A stretch of DNA of 64,000 bases from Streptomyces pilosus (GTDB lineage: Bacteria; Actinomycetota; Actinomycetes; Streptomycetales; Streptomycetaceae): contig NZ_BMTU01000001.1 of assembly GCF_014649835.1 (NCBI RefSeq), forward strand, positions 744,001 through 808,000, written 5' to 3'. How positions within the stretch are numbered: the stretch's first letter is position 1; every line of letters starts with the position of its first letter. This document shows positions 9,148-16,619 of the stretch, in pieces. The position numbers were made by a program, and so were the translations under genes. The notes under the pieces are model-generated. The model did not search any database and was not told where the DNA came from. It saw only the letters and a list, made by a program, of their open reading frames with translations.

Positions 9148-10034
9148 TGGAGATCCTCGACTACGCCTTCATGCAGCGGGCGCTGCTCGCCGCCGTCCTG
9201 GTCGGCATCACCGCCCCCGCCGTCGGCATCTACCTGGTCCAGCGCCGTCAGGCCCTCATGGGCGACGGCATCGGGCACGTCGCCATGACCGGCGTCGGCC
9301 TCGGCTTCCTGTTCAGCTGGTCCCCGGTGTGGATGGCGACGCTGGTCTCCGTCCTCGGCGCCGTCTTCATGGAACTGGTCCGCTGGTACGCCAGGACCCG
9401 CGGCGACATCGCCCTCGCGATGCTCTTCTACGGCGGCATGGCCGGCGGCGTGATGTTCATCAACCTCGCCCCCGGCGGCTCCACCGGCAACCTCTCGTCC
9501 TTCCTCTTCGGCTCCCTGTCCACGGTGTCGGAGTCCGACGTCACCGCGATCTGCCTGCTGGCCGCCTTCGTGGTGCTCGTCACCGTCGGTCTGCGCAAGC
9601 AGCTGTTCGCGGTCAGCCAGGACGAGGAGTTCGCGCGGGTGACGGGCCTGCCGGTGCGGTTCCTGAACCTGCTGACGGCGGTCACGGCGGCCGTGACGGT
9701 CTCCGTCGCGATGCGCGTCGTCGGCCTGCTGCTGGTGAGCGCGCTCATGGTGGTGCCGGTCGCGGCGGCCCAGCAGCTCACCCGGAGCTTCGCCGCCACG
9801 TTCGCCGTCGCCGTCGCGATCGGCGTGACGGTGACCATCGGCGGCACGGTCACCTCGTACCACCAGGACGTGCCGCCCGGCGCGACGATCGTGCTGCTCA
9901 CCATCGGCGCGTTCATCGCGCTGACCGCGCTGGCCACCCCGCTGGCCCGCCGCCGCGCCCGGGCGATCGCCGCCGGGCAACCGGGCGGCGATCCCGCGGA
10001 GTGCGCGATTCCGGCCAGCCGGACGGCCGGCTAG
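9147..10034 (+). CDS. znuB: zinc ABC transporter permease
   Basis: Membrane permease of the ZnuABC importer, 295 residues, ABC-3 family. It shows about eight hydrophobic segments and the conserved QRRQALMGDGIGHVAMTGVG stretch near residues 32-51 that marks this family. The C-terminal ~25 residues are arginine-rich and non-membrane. The start overlaps the znuC stop, and the znuB stop is followed after 76 bp by zur, so the four genes read as one zinc-homeostasis unit, though zur has a possible own promoter. Confidence 0.95.
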   Translation: MEILDYAFMQRALLAAVLVGITAPAVGIYLVQRRQALMGDGIGHVAMTGVGLGFLFSWSPVWMATLVSVLGAVFMELVRWYARTRGDIALAMLFYGGMAGGVMFINLAPGGSTGNLSSFLFGSLSTVSESDVTAICLLAAFVVLVTVGLRKQLFAVSQDEEFARVTGLPVRFLNLLTAVTAAVTVSVAMRVVGLLLVSALMVVPVAAAQQLTRSFAATFAVAVAIGVTVTIGGTVTSYHQDVPPGATIVLLTIGAFIALTALATPLARRRARAIAAGQPGGDPAECAIPASRTAG

Positions 10035-10068
10035 CGGCCGGCGCCCGACTCTCCTCCGCCCGGGCTGG

Positions 10069-10103
10069 CACAATGGCCCGGGCAGACGCCCGATGTGAGG
10101 AGG
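10069..10103 (+). promoter_or_regulatory. possible zur promoter and ribosome site
   Basis: CACAAT at 10069-10074 resembles a Streptomyces -10 element and is followed by GAGGAGG at 10097-10103, seven bases before the zur GTG. I see no convincing -35. It suggests zur may also be transcribed independently of znuACB. No clear Zur box is visible here. Confidence 0.4.
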
Positions 10104-10110
10104 CAATCCC

Positions 10111-10521
10111 GTGACGACCGCAGGACCGCCCGTGAAGGGCCGCGCCACCCGGCAGCGCGCCGCCGTGGCGGCTTGCCTCCAGGAGGTCGACGAGTTCCGC
10201 AGCGCGCAGGAACTGCACGACATGCTCAAGCACAAGGGCGACTCGGTCGGGCTGACCACGGTGTACCGCACCCTGCAGTCGCTCGCCGACGCGGGCGAGG
10301 TCGACGTCCTGCGCACCGCCGACGGCGAGTCCGTCTACCGCCGCTGCTCCACCGGCGACCATCACCACCACCTGGTCTGCCGCAGCTGCGGCAAGGCGGT
10401 CGAGGTCGAGGGCCCTGCCGTGGAGAAGTGGGCCGAGGCCATCGCGGCCGAACACGGCTACGTCAACGTCGCCCACACGGTCGAGATCTTCGGCACCTGC
10501 GCGGACTGCGCGGCGGCGTAA
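10111..10521 (+). CDS. zur: zinc-uptake regulator of the Fur family
   Basis: Zinc-responsive repressor, 136 residues. The N-terminal winged helix contains TRQRAAVAACLQEV and GLTTVYRTLQSLADAGEV (recognition helix near 47-58). The dimerisation domain carries DHHHHLVCRSCG (83-94) and FGTCADC (127-133); Cys90, Cys93, Cys130 and Cys133 form the structural zinc site. GTG 10111 has a strong GAGGAGG. Linkage to znuACB and the Zur-box-like palindrome before znuA argue for Zur rather than Fur or PerR. The gene converges on uppS across a perfect hairpin. Confidence 0.94.
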   Translation: MTTAGPPVKGRATRQRAAVAACLQEVDEFRSAQELHDMLKHKGDSVGLTTVYRTLQSLADAGEVDVLRTADGESVYRRCSTGDHHHHLVCRSCGKAVEVEGPAVEKWAEAIAAEHGYVNVAHTVEIFGTCADCAAA

Positions 10522-10556
10522 CACCCCCCGCCCGGCCGCCGGCCGCGGGCAAGCGT

Positions 10557-10594
10557 GCCGCCGGGCGCCCGGGCCGCCCCACGCGCCCGGCGGC
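10557..10594. terminator. hairpin between convergent zur and uppS
   Basis: Perfect 12-bp inverted repeat, GCCGCCGGGCGC (10557-10568) with GCGCCCGGCGGC (10583-10594), 14-base loop. It lies between the stops of zur and uppS and can end transcription from both sides. Confidence 0.7.
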
Positions 10595-10618
10595 CGGCGC
10601 ACGCCACCAGCGCCCCGC

Positions 10619-11455
10619 TCAGGACTCCTGGCGCCCCTCCATGGCCAGCAGTTCCTCGTTGGGGATGGCCCCGCCGAACCGCCGGTCCCGGGAAGCGAAT
10701 TCCAGACACGCCCGCCACAGGTCACGCCGGTCGAAGTCCGGCCACAGCACGTCCTGGAAGACCATCTCGGCGTAGGCGCTCTGCCACAGCAGGTAGTTGG
10801 ACGTGCGCTGCTCACCGCTCGGCCGCAGGAACAGGTCCACGTCCGGCATGTCCGGGTAGTACAGGTACTTCTCGAAGGTCTTCTCCGTCACCTTCGACGG
10901 ATCGAGCCGCCCGGCCCGCACGTCCTCCGCCAGCGCCTGCGCGGCATCGGCGATCTCGGCGCGGCCGCCGTAGTTCATGCAGAAGTACAGGGTCAGCCGG
11001 TCGTTGTCCTTCGTCTGCTCCTGGGCGATCTGCAGTTCCTTGGCCACCGACTTCCACAGCTTGGGCATCCGCCCGACCCACCGCACCCGGATCCCCAGCT
11101 CGTCGAGCTGATCGCGGGTCTTGCGGATGAAGTCACGGTTGAAGTTCATCAGGAAGCGCACCTCGTCCGGGGAGCGCTTCCAGTTCTCGGTGGAGAAGGC
11201 GTAGAGCGAGATCGCCCCGACCCCCATCTCGACCCCGCCCTGGAGCACGTCCAGCACCCGCTCGGCGCCGACCTTGTGCCCCTCGGTGCGGGGCAGCCCG
11301 CGCTCCTTCGCCCAGCGCCCGTTGCCGTCCATGACGATCGCCACGTGGTTCGGGACCAGCTCCCGGGGGAGCTTCGGCGGCCGCGCGCCCGACGGGTGCG
11401 GTTCCGGCGTCCTGTACTCCCGGCGCTGACGCCCCAGGAACCCGCGTACGACCAT
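10619..11455 (-). CDS. uppS: isoprenyl transferase (undecaprenyl diphosphate synthase family)
   Basis: cis-Prenyltransferase that makes the polyprenyl diphosphate carrier for cell-wall synthesis. The 278-residue protein shows [17 protein letters not shown] (37-53) with the catalytic Asp43, [15 protein letters not shown], and the C-terminal [23 protein letters not shown] substrate/Mg region, all hallmarks of the UPP synthase family. The first ~30 residues are basic and variable. ATG 11455 is the start. It follows recO on the same strand after 36 bp, the common actinobacterial recO-uppS pair. Chain length of the product cannot be read from the sequence. Confidence 0.95.
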   Translation of the reverse strand: MVVRGFLGRQRREYRTPEPHPSGARPPKLPRELVPNHVAIVMDGNGRWAKERGLPRTEGHKVGAERVLDVLQGGVEMGVGAISLYAFSTENWKRSPDEVRFLMNFNRDFIRKTRDQLDELGIRVRWVGRMPKLWKSVAKELQIAQEQTKDNDRLTLYFCMNYGGRAEIADAAQALAEDVRAGRLDPSKVTEKTFEKYLYYPDMPDVDLFLRPSGEQRTSNYLLWQSAYAEMVFQDVLWPDFDRRDLWRACLEFASRDRRFGGAIPNEELLAMEGRQES

Positions 11456-11491
11456 GTGCCTCTCGTCTCCTCTGGCTGTGCGCTGCGCGCG

Positions 11492-12238
11492 TCACTTCTC
11501 GACGAACCGGAGCGAGCGCAGCCCGCGCTCCAGGTGCCAGTGCAGGTAGGCGGACACCAGCCCGCTCCCCTCCCGGACGTAGCGCGCCTCGCACGCGTCC
11601 GCCGTCTCCCAGTCTCCCGTAAGCAGCGCTCCGAGGAGTTCCAGGGCCTGCGGCGAGGGTACGACGCTGCCGGGCACCCGGCAGTCCGGGCAGATGGAAC
11701 CGCCCGACGCAACCGAGAAGAACCGGTTCGGGCCGGGCATCCCGCACTTCGCGCAGTCGGTGAAGCTCGGTGCGTACCCGTTGACGGCGAGGGAGCGCAG
11801 CAGGAACGCGTCGAGGACGAGAGGGGGCGCGTGCTCGCCCCGGGCGAGGGTCCGCAGGGCCCCGACCAGCAGCAGGTACTGCTGCACCGCCGGCTCCCCC
11901 TCGTGGTCGGTGAACCGCTCGGCCGTCTCCAGCATGGCCGTACCGGCGGTGTAGCGGCCGTAGTCCGTCACGATCCCGCCGCCGTACGGCGCGATGGTCT
12001 CGCTCTGCGTGCACAGCGGCAGGCCGCGCCCGACCAGCTCGCTGCCCTTGGAGAAGAACTGCACGTCCACGTGCGAGAAGGGTTCGAGGCGGGCGCCGAA
12101 CTTCGACTTGGTCCGGCGCACCCCCCTCGCCACGGCGCGTACCCGGCCGTGCCCGCGCGTGAGCAGGGTGATGATCCGGTCCGCCTCGCCCAGCTTCTGG
12201 GTGCGCAGCACGATGCCGTCGTCGCGGAACAGACTCAT
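11492..12238 (-). CDS. recO: DNA repair protein RecO
   Basis: RecO helps load RecA on SSB-coated DNA in the RecFOR pathway. The 248-residue protein has the N-terminal OB fold (FRDDGIVLRTQKLGEADRII) and the helical C-domain with a four-cysteine zinc site, Cys162/Cys165 and Cys183/Cys186. ATG 12238 begins the protein. The zinc site, seen also in Deinococcus RecO, is intact. Operon with uppS downstream. Upstream lies a hairpin that ends the next minus-strand operon. Confidence 0.95.
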   Translation of the reverse strand: MSLFRDDGIVLRTQKLGEADRIITLLTRGHGRVRAVARGVRRTKSKFGARLEPFSHVDVQFFSKGSELVGRGLPLCTQSETIAPYGGGIVTDYGRYTAGTAMLETAERFTDHEGEPAVQQYLLLVGALRTLARGEHAPPLVLDAFLLRSLAVNGYAPSFTDCAKCGMPGPNRFFSVASGGSICPDCRVPGSVVPSPQALELLGALLTGDWETADACEARYVREGSGLVSAYLHWHLERGLRSLRFVEK

Positions 12239-12260
12239 GGACCCATTCTCCCGTACGCGG

Positions 12261-12294
12261 GCACCGGCCCGTGCCCACGGGTACGGGCCGGTGC
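12261..12294 (-). terminator. hairpin downstream of the small coupled genes
   Basis: Perfect 12-bp inverted repeat, GCACCGGCCCGT (12261-12272) with ACGGGCCGGTGC (12283-12294), ten-base loop. It lies between the end of the small-gene operon at 12423 and the recO start, so it most likely terminates the former. Confidence 0.6.
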
Positions 12295-12422
12295 CGCTCG
12301 AGGCCCTCGGCCTGTTCCGCGTCGGGGGCGGGTCCCGTCAGACCGGGGGTGTCCACCGGGCCGGTCGTGACGGTGCTGACGCGCACGCCGCTCCGACCGG
12401 ACGAGCGGCCCGGTGCACCGCG

Positions 12423-12638
12423 TCAGGAAAGCTCACCCCGGCTGCGCGCGTTGACGTAGGCGGTCGCCGCGCGCAGCCGCTCGGCCGGGGTCGCGCTCCG
12501 CAGGACGCCGGGATCGGCGTCCCACTCCCGGCCGCCACCGTAGGGTCTCAGCTGGACGTAGGGCCCCTCATGGCCCATGACGACGCCGATCCGCTCGGTC
12601 CCGGTGTCCACCACGTGCGCACCCAGGGGCGGCCTCAC
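12423..12638 (-). CDS. small conserved actinobacterial protein beside XRE/DUF397 module
   Basis: A 71-residue protein of unknown function that starts at GTG 12638, overlapping the stop of the gene before it (GTGA), so the pair is translationally coupled. The sequence reads as a compact domain: RPPLGAHVVDTGTERIG, then GPYVQLRPYGGGREWDADP, then a short helix with RLRAATAYVNARS. It has no membrane segment. Similar tiny genes commonly sit beside Scr1/WhiJ-type XRE regulators in Streptomyces; that is from memory. No enzymatic motif is visible. A partner or antagonist of the XRE regulator is possible but unproven. Confidence 0.65.
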   Translation of the reverse strand: MRPPLGAHVVDTGTERIGVVMGHEGPYVQLRPYGGGREWDADPGVLRSATPAERLRAATAYVNARSRGELS

Positions 12639-12844
12639 CGCAGCACCGCCGCCGCGATCCGCCGCGCGGTCTCCACCGAACACCGCCCCAGTTCGATGAG
12701 CGGACAGGGCGCCTCCCGCGCGAGACTCACCGGGTCGAGACCCAGTGACGGCAGGGAAATTCCGGCCTTTGCGAGTGCCGCCCGCAATTCCTTCACCACT
12801 TCCTCCGCTTCCTCGACGCAGTGCGCCGCGTGTCGTGCCGTCAC
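12635..12844 (-). CDS. small helical protein, first gene of the coupled pair
   Basis: A 69-residue protein starting at GTG 12844 with GAAGGGAA about six bases upstream. It is predicted to be mostly helical, with EEAEEVVKELRAALAKAG near residues 11-28 and a C-terminal helix ETARRIAAAVLR, and two cysteines near the C-terminal third (CPLIELGRC). Its last base pairs overlap the next gene. It is divergent from the XRE regulator across 115 bp that hold a palindrome. Function is unknown. Confidence 0.65.
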   Translation of the reverse strand: MTARHAAHCVEEAEEVVKELRAALAKAGISLPSLGLDPVSLAREAPCPLIELGRCSVETARRIAAAVLR

Positions 12845-12870
12845 GCTGATTCCCTTCCTCTCCGTCCTTC

Positions 12871-12909
12871 ACTCTTCGTATCCCAAGAGTGACGCTCCGT
12901 GGCTACACT
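12871..12909 (+). promoter_or_regulatory. divergent promoter with inverted repeat, XRE module
   Basis: ACTCTT (12871-12876) and AAGAGT (12885-12890) form a perfect inverted repeat with an eight-base loop. TACACT at 12904-12909 is a good -10 for the XRE gene, and the right arm of the repeat sits where its -35 would be. Autoregulation by the XRE protein is a plausible inference. Confidence 0.55.
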
Positions 12910-12959
12910 CGGAAGGGGTTCACGCCCTACAAGTGCGGCGCTGCACAAAGGGGTTAGCG

Positions 12960-13793
12960 ATGGCCAACGGTTCGCGTCAGGCGGCGTGGGAGTTCTTCGG
13001 CGCGGAGCTCAAGCGACGCCGGGAGGAGGCGGGGTTCACGCAGGTGGAGCTGGGGACGAGGGTGTTCGTCTCGGGCGGCTACATCGGCCAGTTCGAACAG
13101 GCCATCCGGAAACCGCAAGGGGACGTGGCCCAGCGGATCGACGAGACTCTGCAAACCGACGGTATTTTCGAGCGGCTGTGCACACAGCTGATTGACGACC
13201 ACCGGTACGCCGCATACTTCGCCAGGGCTGCGGAGCTGGAGACACGGGCGACGAGTATCTGTGAGTTCGCTCCCGCCCTGGTCCCGGGACTGCTGCAAGT
13301 TCCCGCCTACGCGCGGGCGGTCACCTTGGCGATGAATCCGTTCGCGCTCGACGAGTTCATCGACGAGAAGGTAGCGGGGCGCGTGGAACGTGGTCGCATC
13401 TTCAAGGAGGTGACGCGGCCGCTTTACTGGGTCATCCTGCACGAGAACGTGCTCCGGGTCCCGGTCGGTGGGCCGGCAGTGATGGCGGAGCAGCTGGAGC
13501 ACATCGTGCGGCTCACGCGGGCACGGACGGTGGTGGTGCAGGTACTGCCGTACTCGGCCGGAGGGTACGCCGTGATGACCGGAGACCTGCGGCTCATGGA
13601 GTTCGACGACGCACCGCCGACCGCCTATACAGAGGCCGTGTATTCGGGGAGCCTGCTGGACGATCCGGCCGTGGTGAAGCGAGCGCAGCGGGCTTACGAT
13701 CTGCTCAGGGCGGACGCATTGCCACGGGAGGCGTCACTGGCCCTCATCGAATCGGCGGCGGAAGGCTTCAGAAGATGCGCGAGTTCGACCTGA
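12960..13793 (+). CDS. XRE-family regulator (Scr1/WhiJ type)
   Basis: A 277-residue DNA-binding regulator. The N-terminal helix-turn-helix spans about residues 8-65 (AELKRRREEAGFTQVELGTRVFVSGGYIGQFE and following). The remainder, about 90-270, matches the DUF5753-type ligand or partner domain that accompanies this HTH in Streptomyces, with PALVPGLLQVPAYARA and RTVVVQVLPYSAGGYAVM as typical stretches. It overlaps the downstream DUF397 gene by 19 bp. WhiJ/BldB-like pairs of this type act in development or as toxin-antitoxin-like modules; whether this copy does is not shown by the sequence. Start is ATG 12960. Confidence 0.85.
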   Translation: MANGSRQAAWEFFGAELKRRREEAGFTQVELGTRVFVSGGYIGQFEQAIRKPQGDVAQRIDETLQTDGIFERLCTQLIDDHRYAAYFARAAELETRATSICEFAPALVPGLLQVPAYARAVTLAMNPFALDEFIDEKVAGRVERGRIFKEVTRPLYWVILHENVLRVPVGGPAVMAEQLEHIVRLTRARTVVVQVLPYSAGGYAVMTGDLRLMEFDDAPPTAYTEAVYSGSLLDDPAVVKRAQRAYDLLRADALPREASLALIESAAEGFRRCASST

Positions 13794-13987
13794 ACAAGGC
13801 TCGCTGGCGCAAGAGTTCCTACAGCGACGGCAACGGAGGCAACTGCCTCGAAGTCGCCGACGGAGTCCCCGGTGTCGTCCCCGTCCGGGACAGCAAGCTG
13901 GACGCCGGCGGACCGGTGATCGTCATCGGGGCGGCCGCCTGGACGGCGTTCCTCTCCACCGGCGTCATGACTCCGCGGCCCGCGTAG
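13775..13987 (+). CDS. DUF397 family protein
   Basis: A 70-residue protein with the DUF397 hallmarks: ARWRKSSYSDGNGGNCLEVAD near the N-terminus and VPVRDSK in the middle, ending in a short helix AAWTAFLSTGV. DUF397 proteins are coupled to XRE/DUF5753 regulators and are thought to antagonise them. Here the ATG lies inside the regulator's last codons with GGAAGG nine bases upstream, so translation is probably coupled. The 19-bp overlap is normal for this pair and not a frameshift. Confidence 0.88.
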   Translation: MREFDLNKARWRKSSYSDGNGGNCLEVADGVPGVVPVRDSKLDAGGPVIVIGAAAWTAFLSTGVMTPRPA

Positions 13988-13993
13988 GGGACG

Positions 13994-14185
13994 TCAGCGG
14001 ACGAGGGCCGGCGTCCTCGGCGCGGTGGTGACCAGGCGCAGGCCGAGGCCGACCAGCGTCCAGCCGAGGCGGGCGCGCAGGAGCCGGTGGGGCCCGGCCG
14101 CGGCCGCGAGGCGGTACGCGTCCGCTTCCGCGCGGAGGTCGAGGGCACGGACGCGGTGCAGGGCGAGATGGGTCTCGGGGTGCAT
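13994..14185 (-). CDS. small basic protein downstream of ArsR-type regulator
   Basis: A 63-residue arginine-rich protein starting at ATG 14185, 11 bp after the stop of the ArsR-type regulator, so in the same operon. It has an amphipathic stretch (HLALHRVRALDLRAEADAYRLAA) and a weakly hydrophobic end (LLRARLGWTLVGLGLRLVT) that might contact membrane. No known family is recognised. It ends seven bases from the DUF397 stop, so the two operons meet tail to tail with no visible terminator. Confidence 0.6.
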   Translation of the reverse strand: MHPETHLALHRVRALDLRAEADAYRLAAAAGPHRLLRARLGWTLVGLGLRLVTTAPRTPALVR

Positions 14186-14196
14186 CGGGCAGCCTC

Positions 14197-14790
14197 TCAG
14201 TCCGTACGAGTGGGAAAGACGTGGGTGTGGACGCGCACCTGCTCGGCGTCCGGGGCACCCTCGCCGGGGGCCTTGGCGCGGTAGCTCTCCAGCAGTTCGT
14301 GCATCCTCTGCTTCAGCTCGTCCGCGAGCTCGGGAGTGAGGCGCAGGGTCCAGTCGCTCAGGTCCCACGAGGTGCGCCACGATTCGGGCCAGTCACCCTG
14401 GGTGCCCAGCCAGGTCGCGATCTCCCGGGTGTGCTGGTTGGCGACCTCGTGGAGGAACAGGTCGGCCGCTCCACGGACTTCGGGATCGCCGTCCCTGACC
14501 AGGGCGTCGTCGAACCGCACCCCCTCGTGGGCCGCCTTCCACCACCGCTCCCGCCCCTTGCCGTGCTCGGGTGCGTCCTCCACGAACCCGTGGGCGGCGA
14601 GCTGGCGCAGGTGGTAGCTGGTGGCTCCGCTGGACTCGCCGAGCTTGGCGGCCAGCTGGGAGGCGGTGGCCGGGCCGTTGCGCCGCAACGCCCTCAGCAG
14701 CTCCATGCGCAGCGGATGCGCCAGGCCGCGCAGTGAGCGGGCATCGAGGCTGTGGACCTTGAAATCCTGCGGGTCATTGGGCTCGTCCAT
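14197..14790 (-). CDS. ArsR-family transcriptional regulator
   Basis: A 197-residue winged-helix regulator. The HTH is clear near residues 15-80: SLRGLAHPLRMELLRALRRNGPATASQLA, then GESSGATSYHLRQLAAHGFVED, then a beta-wing with GKGRERWWK. The C-terminal half is a helical effector region with several tryptophans (HTREIATWLGTQGDWPESW) that is typical of HTH_20/PadR-like ArsR members lacking metal cysteines, so an organic or protein signal is more likely than a metal. ATG 14790 is the start. A longer reading from 14826 is less likely because the promoter runs through it. Autoregulation is suggested by the palindrome upstream. Confidence 0.82.
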   Translation of the reverse strand: MDEPNDPQDFKVHSLDARSLRGLAHPLRMELLRALRRNGPATASQLAAKLGESSGATSYHLRQLAAHGFVEDAPEHGKGRERWWKAAHEGVRFDDALVRDGDPEVRGAADLFLHEVANQHTREIATWLGTQGDWPESWRTSWDLSDWTLRLTPELADELKQRMHELLESYRAKAPGEGAPDAEQVRVHTHVFPTRTD

Positions 14791-14826
14791 GGATACAAAG
14801 GTAGCTTTGCAAAGGAAGCTGTGCAA
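14791..14826 (-). promoter_or_regulatory. leaderless ArsR promoter with palindromic operator
   Basis: On the minus strand TTGCAC (14826-14821), a 17-bp spacer and TACCTT (14803-14798) are followed by seven bases and the ATG, with no ribosome site, so the mRNA is probably leaderless. The perfect 10-bp palindrome CTTTGCAAAG (14805-14814) sits in the spacer. A second partial copy, CTTTGCAAG, lies at 14847-14855. This is the expected place for an autorepressor site. Confidence 0.65.
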
Positions 14827-14970
14827 CGGATTTCATGCAACCACTTCTTTGCAAGTCGATGAGCTGCTGATGACGCCGTTGGCGTGACGTTTCCGCTCCC
14901 GCGCAACCAGGGCTCCCCCAGCCGCGCTCCTGTCCAGCAGAACCGACACCCCCTGGTGAGGAGACCGGCC

Positions 14971-15259
14971 ATGACCGCGACCGCTTTCGAGTACGGCCCG
15001 CACCACGCCTTCACCCACCCCGGCGCCGTCGCGGACGACTCGGCCGCCCCCTGGTGGCCCGCGCCCGCCGGATCGCCGGACGGCGACTACCTGCTGGCCC
15101 CGCCGGACCCGGCCCGCCGCATCGACACCACGATCGACCCGCGCGACCGCCGCCGGCATCCCGCCCCGCCCCGAGGACCGCGAGGCCATCGAGAGCCTGA
15201 GCGCCCTGTCAGGCAGCATCAACACCACCATCCAGCGCTGGCTGCACCACACCCTGTGA
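14971..15259 (+). pseudogene. small gene split by a one-base frameshift
   Basis: ATG 14971 has a good GAGGAG and opens a ~60-codon frame with strong Streptomyces codon bias (MTATAFEYGPHHAF to about TTIDPRDRR). Around 15148-15157 the coding signal jumps one base forward: the original frame becomes proline/histidine/arginine nonsense, while the +1 frame continues with GIPPRPEDREAIESLSALS and IQRWLHHTL to a TGA at 15257-15259. Joined, the product would be about 95 residues. Causes could be a real indel, a sequencing error in a GC run (CGCCGCCGG), or programmed frameshifting. The full-length family is not recognised. It is divergent from the ArsR-type gene. Confidence 0.6.
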
Positions 15260-15302
15260 GGACCGCCCGGCGGAGACACGAGAGGGCCGAGGGCCCCCGC
15301 CG

Positions 15303-16517
15303 TCATCCCCGGTCGACCATCCAGGTGCCGTCCTCCTCGTCGTCGACCCGTACCTCCAGCTCGCGCAGGCTCATGCCGGCGTCCCAGAGCTCCCGGAAGC
15401 GCTTCATGCGGTCCTGGACGTGATCCTGGCGCGCGATGAGCCGGGTCCTGATGTTGACGTCGCGCAGATCCTGGTCGATCTCGAAGGACACCGTCTCGTC
15501 GTAGACGATGAAGTCGTTGGTGGTGCCCCGCAGCAGGTGCGGCGGCAGCTCCGGCAGGACGGCCACCCGCACCTCGATGTGCAGGACCTGCTGCTCCTCG
15601 CAGAGCCGCAGCAGCCGGTCGTCCAGCTCCCGCGCGCTCTCCAGCAGGAACAGCCGCCGCACCGGGACCCCGTGCTCGATCGCCTCCCGCTGGGCGTGCA
15701 GATAGCGGCTGGCGGGTTCGCTGTTCCAGAACTCGCGGTCGACGGAGGTGCTGGTGGCGCAGATGGAGTGCTCCGCGGCCCGGGTGAGGGTGAGCATCCA
15801 GTCGTGGTTCTCCCCGGGGCATTCCGCGGTGAGGGTGGAGAGATCGGACATGTGCCCGATCACCCGCTGCATCTCCAGGCGGACGAAGGTGGTGAGGATC
15901 GGCAGGCCCGGGGACAGGACCTCGGCGAAGTTGGTGGCCAGGTCCGGCACGGACTCGATGCGCACCCACGCCGGTGCCGGTTCGGGCTGCGGCTCGGCGG
16001 CGCGCGCCGGGGCGACGAGGCGGGTCTCGACGAGCTGCTTCATGTCCTCGGTGTGCCGGGTCAGCCCGCTCTGCAACTCGTCGTCGTAGCGCCGCAGTCC
16101 GTCCCGCACGGTGGCGGCGGTCTCGGCCAGCAGGTGCTCGGCCCGCCGGGCCCGCTCCTCCGCCGTGCGGTCCGGGCCGAGGAGGAGGTGCTGGGCGGCG
16201 AGCGCCGCCGCGGCACAGAGCGCGGCCGCGCCCAGGTGCCGCCCCGTACCGTCCTCCGGGCTCAATAACGCGGCCAGGCCCCAGGTGAGCAGCCCGGCGA
16301 CGAGGCCGACCAGCAGTCTGCGGGGCCACAGGGTGGCGTCGGTGTCCCCCTCCGGGCCGTCCGTGGCGGTGCCGGCCGGTGGCCGGTCCCGGCCGTGCGC
16401 GGTGCGGGGCGGCACCGGCCCGCCCGGTGGCCGGCGGCCGTCCGGCCGGTCGGACGGGCCCACGGTGACCTGCGGGCCGGCCGTTTCTTCGGGTTGCGGT
16501 GACTGTGCCGTGCTCAT
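15303..16517 (-). CDS. membrane-anchored coiled-coil protein of unknown function
   Basis: A 404-residue protein with a proline-rich disordered N-terminus (1-65), two membrane segments near 68-85 and 95-113, a charged helical region to about 170 that may be a coiled coil (AEERARRAEHLLAETAATVRDGL and on), then a cytosolic alpha/beta domain. That domain contains GENHDWMLTLTRAAEHSICATSTSVDREFWNS and VPVRRLFLLESARELDD, reminiscent of phospholipase-D-fold sensor domains but without a clear HKD motif. ATG 16517 has GGGAG eight bases upstream. It follows the SCO2521-type gene after 102 bp on the same strand, so it may be the last member of the cassette. Function unknown. Confidence 0.7.
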   Translation of the reverse strand: MSTAQSPQPEETAGPQVTVGPSDRPDGRRPPGGPVPPRTAHGRDRPPAGTATDGPEGDTDATLWPRRLLVGLVAGLLTWGLAALLSPEDGTGRHLGAAALCAAAALAAQHLLLGPDRTAEERARRAEHLLAETAATVRDGLRRYDDELQSGLTRHTEDMKQLVETRLVAPARAAEPQPEPAPAWVRIESVPDLATNFAEVLSPGLPILTTFVRLEMQRVIGHMSDLSTLTAECPGENHDWMLTLTRAAEHSICATSTSVDREFWNSEPASRYLHAQREAIEHGVPVRRLFLLESARELDDRLLRLCEEQQVLHIEVRVAVLPELPPHLLRGTTNDFIVYDETVSFEIDQDLRDVNIRTRLIARQDHVQDRMKRFRELWDAGMSLRELEVRVDDEEDGTWMVDRG

Positions 16518-16619
16518 CTCGCTTCTCCCCCCGTCGGGAAAACGCGTCGGTTCGGGGTGCGGACAGGTGCGTGGGGCCCGGTCGGGACCGCTCACGGCAG
16601 GTGGGCGTCCCGGGCCGGA

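Noticed and set aside
10011..10046. Terminator between znuB and zur
   Set aside because: GGCCGG copies are present but form no convincing stem; zur lies in the same direction and probably shares the transcript.
13775..13793. Frameshift or fusion between the XRE regulator and DUF397
   Set aside because: A short overlap with translational coupling is the normal arrangement for this pair; both proteins are complete.
12423..13987. Prophage or mobile remnant
   Set aside because: No integrase, transposase, attachment site or terminal repeats; such XRE/DUF397 modules are ordinary Streptomyces chromosomal genes.
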